64,000 bases of DNA from contig OX387607.1 of assembly GCA_947568835.1 (NCBI GenBank), positions 6,324,001 through 6,388,000 on the forward strand. The letters are read 5' to 3'. This document shows positions 48,653-58,471 of this stretch, in pieces (positions within the stretch are counted from its first letter, which is position 1; the number at the start of each line of letters is the position of its first letter). Origin of the DNA: Protonemura montana. Its lineage: Eukaryota; Arthropoda; Insecta; Plecoptera; Nemouridae. Both the position numbers and the translations under genes were made by a program. The notes beneath the pieces are model-generated. The model was not told the origin of the DNA, did no database searches, and saw only the letters and a program-made list of their open reading frames with translations.

Positions 48653-50365
48653 ATGACGTTGGCAGCATTGTCCAGCTGCGCGCTGGCCCGACCGCCGCGC
48701 TGGCATCCAGTGCCGTTGTCTCCGCCAACGCTATCGGCCGACACTACCAACGTCACTTCATACACCCAGCGCGTCGTAGACAGCATCTTCAACCGGCGCA
48801 AATCTCCACCTGACCAACCAGCCAAAGACTACCCTATGGAGCTCAACCTCATGAGCAACTTCCTATCCAACAGTATTCCAGATCTCAAACTGCCAACGCT
48901 ACCCGCCAGTGCGTCGTCAAACATGCAATCTCTGGACAAATTGATACTGGCGCACACCAAGACCAAGCGGCCGGTTTTGAAACAGTCTGCGTCCGGTACG
49001 GTGGGGTTCATAAAACAACCGGTCAACGTCGAAGACGTTCGGTGGGAACATGTTGGCAGTGATCAGCTGGTCACTGCCGACCCGACACCCCCTTTTCCAT
49101 CAGCGCCGTCTTATAGTTCTTTTGACCACCACAGACCGTCACATCGCCCCCACCACGACTCGACCAACGACCACCACAAACCACAGTACGATCCGCATTG
49201 GCCTAGTTCGGGTCACAAACCAGCTCACGACTCGTTTTCGCAAACTAGCAGACCACCTTACTACCCCGATAAGCCGAATTATGGGTCTCACAAACCTTCT
49301 CATGACTCATTCCTCAGCCAGAAGCCGTCCCACACTGCTAATAAACCGTCGCATCATTACCACAAACCGGTGGCCGTCACTGAATACACTCCACTCGTCC
49401 ACAAACCAATCGCCATCATTCAGCAAATCCACCATCAAACATCGACGCCGTTTCCCCAAATCATTATCGTCAACCATCACTACCCTACGCTCCTGCCGAC
49501 AACGCTGAAACCGCCGACATATACAGAGCCCCCTCCTGCAGATTTCGCCACGCAAATTCCTACAACGACAACGGAAGAGCCGACAACGACAACTGAAAGA
49601 ATAACTACAACCAAAAGACCGACTACCACTAAGAGACCGACGACAACCAAAAGACCGACGACAACGCGACGACCTACCACAACTACAACAGTTCCAACGC
49701 CACCGTATGACCACGAGATTCTAAAATGTCCTGAAATAACAATCAACACTTTGATAAACAACTACAATTATAATAACAGTAGCAAACAAGCCGTGTGTTC
49801 TGATTTGAACCTCGTAATTAACAATCAGAATTATGGGTCGTCGACGACGGAGGCTGCAACGGTGTCGACGCCGATGTCCGATCCTATGGGCATAGTTCAA
49901 GGTGACCCTCAGTTCGAGGAGCCAGAGTACCAGAACGAGTACCCTGATGAGCCTGACGTACCACCAACGTTGGCCGCAACAATGACACCGATCATGAACT
50001 TCATGAACGGATTGAATCCTCTTAGTTACGGCTTTTGGTCGATTCTGTTAGCACCTTTCGCGTTGTTTGTTGGTTTGCTGACGCTGTTATCGCACCATTC
50101 GCTGTGGAAACGAAGCTATGATAAGCCAGTGGTGAATAACTACTATCGAGTTAAGCACGAGCATCCTAAAGAGTACGCCACTGTGCATTATACAGCTGCG
50201 AACGAGTTCAAAGGGGATGAGTACAGTCACCATCCGGGACATCGTAGGGATAGACGGGACGGTGGCCTGGATTTCGGACGGATGTTGCATGCAGAGATGG
50301 ATTATTTGAGTGACGAGGTCTGGAGGGCCGTTGAGAAATATCTTGGGTGGGACGAAAGTGACTGA
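48653..50365 (+). CDS. Uncharacterised mucin-like single-pass membrane protein
   Basis: One coding exon of 570 codons, starting with the ATG directly after an acceptor (CTATTGCAG). I do not recognise the family. Residues 1-12 (MTLAALSSCALA) form a short possible signal peptide. About 150-245 is rich in His, Lys, Pro and Ser with recurrent HKPSHDS-type units. About 302-351 is a Thr/Pro tract with repeated TTTKRP units, likely O-glycosylated. A short region with two Cys and several NNY/NNS follows. About 459-481 is hydrophobic (FWSILLAPFALFVGLLTLLS), a likely transmembrane helix, followed by a basic/His-rich tail of about 90 residues ending LGWDESD. A cell-surface or cuticle-associated role is inference only. 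The frame is clean throughout and codon use is GC-rich. Confidence 0.8.
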   Translation: MTLAALSSCALARPPRWHPVPLSPPTLSADTTNVTSYTQRVVDSIFNRRKSPPDQPAKDYPMELNLMSNFLSNSIPDLKLPTLPASASSNMQSLDKLILAHTKTKRPVLKQSASGTVGFIKQPVNVEDVRWEHVGSDQLVTADPTPPFPSAPSYSSFDHHRPSHRPHHDSTNDHHKPQYDPHWPSSGHKPAHDSFSQTSRPPYYPDKPNYGSHKPSHDSFLSQKPSHTANKPSHHYHKPVAVTEYTPLVHKPIAIIQQIHHQTSTPFPQIIIVNHHYPTLLPTTLKPPTYTEPPPADFATQIPTTTTEEPTTTTERITTTKRPTTTKRPTTTKRPTTTRRPTTTTTVPTPPYDHEILKCPEITINTLINNYNYNNSSKQAVCSDLNLVINNQNYGSSTTEAATVSTPMSDPMGIVQGDPQFEEPEYQNEYPDEPDVPPTLAATMTPIMNFMNGLNPLSYGFWSILLAPFALFVGLLTLLSHHSLWKRSYDKPVVNNYYRVKHEHPKEYATVHYTAANEFKGDEYSHHPGHRRDRRDGGLDFGRMLHAEMDYLSDEVWRAVEKYLGWDESD

Positions 50366-50569
50366 CAGTTTCCTATTACATATCGTGTTAACATGCCATG
50401 GGCTGGCTCTAGCAAGGTTATTTCTGTGATTGTTTTATGTTAGCTAATTTTATTTAACTTCATAGTATCTACCTTATACCTATTCGTTGTTTACTGATTG
50501 AATCATAAATTGTGGTAGTCAAATTTAGTAACTTATTTATTATTATTTAGAAAGTTTAAAAAAGTGTCT

Positions 50570-50575
50570 AATAAA
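50570..50575 (+). terminator. Poly(A) signal of the mucin-like gene
   Basis: AATAAA about 205 bases after the stop codon, followed by AT-rich then T/G-rich sequence. Confidence 0.6.
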
Positions 50576-51233
50576 GTATTATAAATTAAAAAAATCATCT
50601 ATGTGTGACGACTTTAGTTAATGCATCTACCTCTATAATTAGACCGATTTAATTAAATTCACTATTTTGACTGTGTTAACAGTAGAAATCGAAAGGTAAT
50701 CTTTTTATGAGAACCTCGCTTTGATACTGTTGTTTAAATTTGCTCAAGCAAAAAAAAATGCTTTGCGATGCCTTTCCTATTTAACTCCTTGCGATTTACG
50801 ATTATCAACATATTTTCGATTTTTTTTTTTAGGATGGCAACTAATTTGTATCTTGTGGGGTTGTAGTTTGAGGTGAGGCCATCATACCCCAATTCGAGGA
50901 AAAATACATTGATCAATGTCAATCATTGATGTATTTTACGGAAATTTTTAGCTGGTATTGTCAAGAAAAATATGAAATAGTTACGCATAATCACAAAAAC
51001 ACGCGTATTGACGCTCAGAGGTGTTGAGGTTGGCATCGAAACGCACACAGTGGCCATGTTTTTTGTCACCAAGCTCACACTTCCAATGTCATTATCGGTA
51101 GCGAGGCTTGAGGGAGTGGGGAGGTGTGAAGGTGATAGCCAATGGTGCGAGGAAAGTGGTGCATCTTTACTTGGTTCGTCGACAGAGCGAAACATCTAGG
51201 CCAGCACTGCCGCGCGCTAGGAGTGAAGAAGAG
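50576..51233. other. Intergenic and promoter region before the repeat-protein gene
   Basis: About 0.65 kb. The last 200 bases become GC-rich. No TATA box is evident. Confidence 0.45.
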
Positions 51234-51320
51234 TCAGTCACTTTAGCGTCAGTCTTGCACTCGAAGAGACGCCGGCATCTTCGAAGATTTCGTGGGCAGC
51301 GTCTCAAAGCGTGGAATTCG
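51234..51320 (+). other. Probable non-coding first exon of the repeat-protein gene
   Basis: Two TCAGT initiator motifs (51234 and 51249), typical of arthropod transcription starts, precede a GC-rich stretch ending in a strong donor (ATTCG|GTGAGT). Confidence 0.45.
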
Positions 51321-54015
51321 GTGAGTATGACGTGCCGCTTAATCATTTGTGGTGTCATTTTTGTCAAAATTTGGAAACGGTTGTCAGGTTTTTTAATTGT
51401 CAATCACAAAGCCATTGGGTACCACGAATTTACTTTTGGAAATTGTTTAACAACTCCATTTACTTGGAAATAACATGAAATTATCAGTGCTATTCGTGGC
51501 GTTATGCATCGTAAAGCACAGATAACAATCCTGTTAAACTGTATCGTCAAATATCGACCGGTCTTGAAATCATCCCATTCACTTTCAATATCAAGGAATC
51601 AAATTTTATGCGGTCTATCAAAATATCCATGCCGTCGTTCTACTTCGCCCAAAAAATATCCATTTTATCCGCACTTACCGTGTCGGCCCGAGGTTCGAAT
51701 CTCCCCGACATTGACATTGGGTCTAGATTTCTATCACCTGTAATTACCATCCATTGTTAAAACTTGATTACGCGAGATTTTGCATCGTAGAAAGTTGGCA
51801 TACTCTCTCTGCGGTAGCTCTTTGTTGCAGTTCAAACTCATTGTATTAGGCGCATTCAATTAGTTTTTTTTTCTTAGACGAGATTAATTTGAAACTTAAG
51901 GTGAGAATTCTTCTTAAGAAGGCGAAAGGAATACGGATCCGGGTAGGTTAATTTGCTTCTAATCAGGTTAGCCGCTGTACAGGGATGACGACAGTACACC
52001 ACGGCTGCAATCAAGCATATTCTTGCTCAGTTTACGGCTGTATTGTAGCAAATTTCTAAATCAAACAATGTGAAACAATACTTTACTACCTTACTTCCCG
52101 AATACATGGGTTGTGCAACGCATAATCAACTCAAACCAACGTTTTATTTTAGCTTCGTCGTAGAAGCGGCATACAAATATGTATATATTTACTAATAGAT
52201 GCTCTACCTATGTGACAGCCCAGATTTGTGGTAGTGTTTTATTTATTCAAAATTATATACTGTCTAAAGTCTAAGCCTAACCTCAAAAAATGGCAGACAC
52301 TCTCTTCTTGAGTACTGATTCTTACAGGCGAATTTAGTTTTAGTAGGCTGTGTGCCAGCTGTTTTTTTGCGGTTCTTATCCCCGCTAGGAAATAACAACA
52401 GTGTTTAATGTATTAAAGTTCAGCATACATTCCCAACAAGGAAACATAGGCCGGAACCCCCCCATAAATGTGGGGTTTAAATTTGTCATCACCATGGTAA
52501 CTATCTCTGGAAATCTGAAAACACTGTCTATGATTGGACGATCATTTTTAAACTCCGCTGTGTCTGCTCTGTGAATCCGGCCCCAAATGTGTAACAGCAA
52601 AAAATCATAAGCCCGACTAACCACCTAAGACATCTGCCAACTTTCTGCTCTTCACAATCCACCACCCCCGATCTCTCATTTTGTCACCACGACGTGACAC
52701 TCCTTTTCGGGGCTTCTGCAAGCAATCGCGTCGCTTCCAGAGCATGACCCGAGCGAGAGATGACATTGTTCCTCGACTAGCACGTCGTGACCCACTCTAA
52801 AATCACACTTTACATGGTGTTTAATCTCCGAGTCGCGGTGGCGATGATCTCGATTACAATCTCTTATGTCTTGTGCACTTTTTGCTGTTCATTTCACGCT
52901 CAAAAAACGTTTGACGAAAAACAAACTGGGCTGAAAAACAAATATTCTTGAGGTTTTATCAGTGAACGTTTGTCGTTGTTACCAGAAGGTCCTGGAGTGT
53001 GATTCAGAGCAGTTCTTCACTGAGTTCTCTGGAAGAAACCGGTAGAACCTTTTTAACGTTCGCTAGTACGGCATCGAAAGTTGAAATCATTGCTATTTTG
53101 TTTCACTTACACCACCGTGAATAGGTCAATGTAATAATCGTAATTCTTCGAGTAAAATCACAGTCAATTAATCATTGAATACTCCGCTCAGTTTCAGTGC
53201 TGTCTTACCGGAGGAGGTAACTGCAGGTATGTCATATCTATCAATGAATAAAACGGGTTCTAATTTTTTCTTGCACATGCTTATGTGAAATTCAGAATAT
53301 AGGTATGCGCCGTTGATCACAATTATATTTGAAAATCTTTCCACACAATAATGTTATTTAGAGATAATAAATATCGGTACTCGATTGGAAAAACTACAAG
53401 TAATCATTCATCTTGAGTAAGCATTGAGTTAATTTCATGTGTAGTCAGAGAACCAACGTTAATGTTTAATTTTCTGCTTAATTTTCTTCTACGAGCCGGC
53501 AACTCGTAGTTAAGGTAGGTGGCACCCGTTGGCGCTATTGGCCATCCCTTTTTGCAAATCTGTACAATCAAATAATTACGACTTAAAATATCGGTACATG
53601 TTTATCAATCGTTGAAAAGATTAGTTTAGCCTGTGTCAATCTGTGGTTTAGCTATTAATCTCTAACCTAGCTAATCTCAGAGAAATAACGAAATGCACAT
53701 TCTTAATACTCGAAACGACGGTAACTCCACTTAGTAGCGTCCTCTATTTTTGTCGGTAAAGTAGTCGTGTGGCATTTTCTTTGTGATGACAATTTAACAT
53801 TAGCGTTGGCCACCTGACGATACCTATAAACTCAAGGGTGTGAATTAGTACGTTCTTACCTTGCTACCGGAAAATGGCTGTACATGTTTGGGGGTGGCGT
53901 TATATGATTGCAAGGCAAAGAAGTTAAGAACTTGAAGCCAGAAACGTATCCAATCGAATCAGGATACGAATCCGGTACCTCTAGAGTCAAGCTAAAACCC
54001 ACAATCTCTCAACAG
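51321..54015. other. Probable first intron of the repeat-protein gene
   Basis: About 2.7 kb. Contains a block at 52420-52600 similar to 21000-21180, and MITE-like copy E at 53444-53818. Confidence 0.5.
53444..53818 (+). mobile_element. MITE-like copy E, the most complete
   Basis: Left TIR GTCAGAGAACCAACGTTAAT, right TIR TTTAACATTAGCGTTGGCCA then CCTGAC; length 375 bp. No ORF inside. It lies in the first intron of the repeat-protein gene. Confidence 0.75.
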
Positions 54016-54033
54016 CCGTACACCGCGGTCGTC

Positions 54034-57000
54034 ATGACGACAATGTTTGTCCTGCTGCTGCTGGCGCTCGTCAACTCGGGCGTCGCTTTGCGCTTCGTGA
54101 CGTCACCGTCGCGGCCCACGGCGCTTTACACCGCGCCGGCGTCGTACTCGCAGGATGGCCGCGCGCCACTGAGCTCCGTAATCATCACGTCAGCGCCGCT
54201 CACTGTGTTCAACGCCACTGGTGAGTGGAACTTGGTGGTCGGAACATATATCTACATGTCATTGGGTTTCTAGTTTCTGGCTAGAGACACAGTGCTAATG
54301 TTAAACGTGATAGAATCTCCAACATGTGGTAACGGTGGTGGCCACCCGATGGAGCTTGCAGCCATCTTTTTTAACTAGACGTTAAAATGACACAATTACG
54401 AGTCAAAATATCAATACCCTTATAAACCAATTTGTAAGGTTAGCACTAATAAATATTAATTGAGCGTGAAACAGTCTCAAATGCGAGAAATTAAAATTCT
54501 CAACATCCGAAATGACGTTGACTATGGATGACCACAATTTTTGTCGGCATAGGAGTTATCGGTTGGTATTTTTTGCGAAGTCAACTTAAAATGTAGAGAT
54601 TTACATTATTAAACCAAATAAATGAACGAATCTGAATTCACAGTCTACAAATTATACTAATAATTCATTTTCATACCATCACGTGACAGTATTATAGTAA
54701 TAATTCATTTTCATACCATCACGTGACAGTAATCAGCAGATACCATTTGAGTGCCGAAATAGCTACAATGAAGCGATGCATTCATCAAAAACCTCACAAA
54801 GAAACAAATTTATGTCAATACACGCCATAATTTAATAATTCCCCCAGAGAACCCCGATGCAGTCACAGAACTTCATGTCAGATTAAATCAATCGCAGCTG
54901 TGACTACATGTCATTGTCACCTGCATTATAACTAACTGGCGTTTCGGTCGCAGCTCATGGCAAGACATAACATTTATAGCACCGTGATCTTACATGACGA
55001 TCTGTTATTCTTCACGCTTAGCGGCGACCCCACTGCAATGGAGGCGTCATGATGGGCCTGTTGAGAACGTCGCCGTTGTCGCGGCAGAGCCGGGCAAGCC
55101 GACATCGCAGGAGCTTCTCGACGCCTTCATGAAGGAGTACACAGCGAGCGTGAAGAACCCCAGAAAACCGCTAGGGGCTGGAGACAGGTAAGACTAACCA
55201 AGTGATTAGAGATGCATATTGAAATCAGATAGACACTTAAAACTGGTGAGGGCTGTAAATTTCCGCTTGGAAAATGGAGAAAAAGTATACGCCATGCTTC
55301 CATATTTTTTTAATCGATGAATTTTCATCCATTTACTATAAAAACGGTCAGAAAATATTAAATTTAAGGCACGAGGCTTTGTAAAATTATCTGTCAACTC
55401 TTATTTCTTCTTCATATTTATATGCACCTAAATTGTTTGCCTTTGAGTTTCTAAGAGAGAATTGACCTTAATTAACCAATGATAATTAAAGTAGGATTAC
55501 CAATTACCATGTGTCAGGTCAACAGATCGTACTAAGCCTGTTCTCATCTGCACAAAGATCTCATTAGCGAAAAATGTAGGTAGCAGCATGCATGACGTGT
55601 AGTTTCAAACATATTTCCAGTTCTACCCTAATTTCTTAGTTTTTAATGGGATTCCACCTACAACGGAATCTTCTATGCGCCGCATCACCCAACGAATGCC
55701 AACAGGAACAATGATCGCGACCTGCTACGCCAACCATCACCAGCTAATCGTCTCGCCAGCCTCGCCCTAGACGCCGATGCCGACGACGTGGACGTTTCGA
55801 CGCCCGTGGATGTCGAGGAAAACGACCCCAGCTGGGATATGGTCGCCGCCGAGAAACATAACCATCCTTATGATGACCGGGAGGGCTGGGTTACCTTGGA
55901 GCCGGTGCCGTGGTCTTCGAGCAAAGTATCCAAGTGGCATTCACAGCACCCCAGTGAGTAAACATTTCATAATGCATTCATGAAGAGGTAAAAGTATTCG
56001 CTGTGATTTTTTGAAGCCGTGGGAGTCGAGAGGTCAGTGGTCACGATTTAATTTCCCAAAGTGTTGCGTGAGAGCTTACTGAAATCCCTGCTTGATAGGC
56101 AACGGATGCTACACCTAGTACACATTGTAGTCTATACGTAAGGCTGACTGCCCGTACTCCGAGGCTATTCCGTGAGAGGAGGTACCATTTCAGATCATGC
56201 AGTTGTTTCCACTAGCTCTTAGGATAAAATTGGCTGAAGAGGGCTTAGAAATGGTGTTTTCTTTCACGGGATAGTGGATAGACTATCAGCAATGCTTATT
56301 AGAGGGTCCTTGGGTCGAATTGGCTTCAAATGGCATGAATCATGAAAGGTCGAGTCTTAAGAAGATGTTGATGTTATTTAACCAACAGCACATTGGATCA
56401 GATATTTCCCAATTAACTATAATCTAAATGTTTTGGTAGATGGCAACAAATACCCATCAAGTCAGCCCCAGTCTTGGCTGAACTCGAAACCCTCTGCATC
56501 GTACGACCAAGCGAAACCTCCCCGCCCTACCTGGGAGAGGCCTCCAAGCTACTGGAACAACGACAAGCCCAGTAAGCCATCGTGGGAAGATGACAAGCCG
56601 AAGCCATGGGGGTCCAAGCCGCACGACGACTCTCCTTACAAACCGTGGCACAGCGACGACAAGAAACCCTGGGCCAACGACAGACCGTCCAAGCCATCGA
56701 ATTGGGATGACCGCCCTTCGAAGCCCTCGTGGGACAATGACAGGCCCTCGAAGCCAACTTCCTGGGACGATAAGCCCTACAAACCGGCTTCTTATGATAG
56801 TGGGCCATCGAAGCCTTCGTGGGAGAGTGATAGACCAACAAAGCCATCGTCGTGGGATGACAAACCTTCAAAGCCTTCCTGGGAGAGTGACAGGCCGTCC
56901 AAGCCCAGTTCTTGGGATAGCGATCGGCCGAAGCCATATGATCGGCCATCCAAGCCATCGTGGGCATTAGGAAGCAGACCAAGTAACGATCAGAGCCATC

Positions 57001-58078
57001 AAGCGTCTTCTCATAGGCCCTCAAGCTGGTCGAGTCATCATGCAGATATTATCACCGATGACTCGAGTGAACAGTGGCCGACGGAGAGCCATCATCGTCC
57101 TCAGTCCAGGCGAGTCTATTTTCTGGCTTCAAAAGTGTCTTAATATACCGCAGAAATAAGCCATCCTTCAATTTGATTGTTGGTGGCAATTCCTTTGACC
57201 CCTCTGCAACCGAAGTGATAGAACATTGGTTTGAAATCTGTAGCAGCATAGCTCAATACGATGCTCAATGACGTGAGCAATCGATTTTAGTTCAGCCAAG
57301 TTATATGTTTTTATTTCTGGCTTTGAAGCCAATTGCAGATATACAAGTTTTATTGTTTCATTCCAGGTAAACTGGTACACAGATCCATATGTAAACTTTA
57401 CAAGTCCCAAAATCTATCCAATTCCACCCATTCGTCTGAGTACATATGAGCCGCTCATTTAACTCAACTGATATTATTTTTAGCTACGACGGCAACAAAC
57501 ATCACTCCCATTCATCAGCAAGCCACCCAGGTCCCGGCGAAGGTCCGGGTGAGTGGGTCTTGCTCTCGACAACAAAGGGCTACTCCTTACCGTCACGCCA
57601 ACGCAAGGGCCAGCGTTCGCTGACTGTTTCGCCGCTGACCTCAACTCGAAGTGTGCGACTTACGGTCTTGCCTGCCCTCAACGGTTCGACAACATCCCAC
57701 GGAGGCATGATCGAAGTCGAGAAGTCCACGCTCACGGTGGACGAAGCGCAGGAAGAGGATCGCAAGGCGAGGCTTCTCGCCGCTAGGCCTGCATTACCCG
57801 AGAGCTCTAACGTGTATCCAGTACAAGAATCAGTGGTCACGCCTCTGTTGGTATCGGATGATGTGGTCGTGACTGACGATGCCAATGTGACGGCGGCGGC
57901 GATTCAGCCAGTCCGAAGAATGCAGCTGAATCGGAGGAATGCAATGCTAGCTGCAGTTGGTGCGGGCATGGTGCCAGCGACAATGGCGATGCTTGTGCCT
58001 ATGATGCTAGGGCGGAAGAAAAGGAGCTTTGGGGGCACTAGAAAGATTAAGGAGAGGATGCAATTTAGGCACATGTGA
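54034..58078 (+). CDS. Uncharacterised secreted protein with Trp/Pro/Ser/Lys/Asp repeats
   Basis: Exons: 54016-54220 (ATG at 54034), 55022-55187, 55706-55953, 56440-57109, 57484-58078; phases match and give 621 aa. The first residues, MTTMFVLLLLALVNSGVA, are a clear signal peptide, so the protein enters the secretory pathway. Exon 4 encodes about a dozen short aromatic repeats of the type DRPSKPSSWDD / KPSWESDRP. Near the C-terminus is a hydrophobic stretch (AAVGAGMVPATMAMLVPMML) followed by the basic, furin-like RKKRS. I do not recognise the family; the composition suggests an extracellular matrix, cuticle or silk-like role, which is inference. The fourth intron must use a GC donor (AG|GCGAGT) to keep phase 2. 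No other nearby GT fits the frame. Confidence 0.85.
54281..54595 (+). mobile_element. MITE-like copy F
   Basis: Begins CTAGAGACACAGTGCTAATG and carries the CATGTGGTAACGGTGGTGGC and CACCCGATGGAGC block, then GACGTTGACTATGG; the right end (GTCAACTTAAAATG) is degraded. Sits just after the exon ending at 54220. Confidence 0.65.
54651..54730. repeat. 40-bp tandem duplication
   Basis: Two near-identical 40-base units (ATTATA[C/G]TAATAATTCATT then TTCATACCATCACGTGACAGT), one mismatch. Each contains the palindromic E-box CACGTG. Confidence 0.9.
55188..55705. other. Repeat-protein gene intron 3
   Basis: Phase-2 intron of 0.5 kb; nothing recognised. Confidence 0.75.
55954..56439. other. Repeat-protein gene intron 4
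   Basis: Phase-1 intron of 0.5 kb; nothing recognised. Confidence 0.75.
56529..56985 (+). repeat. Coding tandem repeats in the secreted repeat protein
   Basis: Degenerate in-frame repeats of roughly 10-20 codons encode alternating KPSWES/DRPSKP and SSWDDKP units. Unit lengths vary, so they are diverged rather than recently amplified. Confidence 0.8.
57110..57483. other. GC-AG intron of the repeat-protein gene
   Basis: Phase-2 intron with the donor AG|GCGAGT and acceptor TTATTTTTAG. The reading frame on both sides (PQS to SYDGNKHH) requires this junction. Confidence 0.7.
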
Positions 58079-58214
58079 ATGTTAAAGCCTACTTTATGGT
58101 GGCACAATTGTGTGAACATTTTCTCAGAGGTATTTAAATGTCTCTAGGACTGATTAAGATTTCATTGTTGTGTTTATTTATTTTGTATTTATCGTAATTT
58201 AATTTTTTACCGTG

Positions 58215-58220
58215 AATAAA
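58215..58220 (+). terminator. Poly(A) signal of the repeat-protein gene
   Basis: AATAAA about 137 bases after the stop, 250 bases before the NLE1 start codon. Confidence 0.6.
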
Positions 58221-58471
58221 CTATAATCTTTATATTTTAGTAGATAGGGATAGGATTGGAGCAAATTTTGTATAGTTTATGATTATTTCATCTATGTCTT
58301 TGTAAATAGTATGTTAAACTAATTTTACGACTGAAAAATGTTTTCTCATATTTTCACTGAACGATTAAATTGAATGTGAACGATAGTGTCCCGACCTTTT
58401 GATCTAGGTACTTTACCACGTTGCGTAGCTTGGCTGGTTAGCACGTGGATGTCAGGTTAAACTATTTCATT

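Larger units (their letters stand above)
54221..55021. other. Repeat-protein gene intron 2
   Basis: Phase-1 intron containing MITE-like copy F and the 40-bp tandem duplication at 54651-54730. Confidence 0.75.

Noticed and set aside
49307-49761. Long minus-strand frames opposite the mucin-like gene
   Set aside because: They are antisense shadows of the Thr/Pro and His/Pro-rich coding region; composition is Arg/Val-rich and no splice or start context supports them.
56527-57024. 165-codon minus-strand frame opposite the repeat exon
   Set aside because: Produced by the repetitive sense codons; the sense frame has matching splice phases on both sides.
58420-58458. A-box-like GGCTGGTTAGCACG before NLE1
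   Set aside because: No B box at tRNA spacing; it is in the short 5' flank of NLE1.
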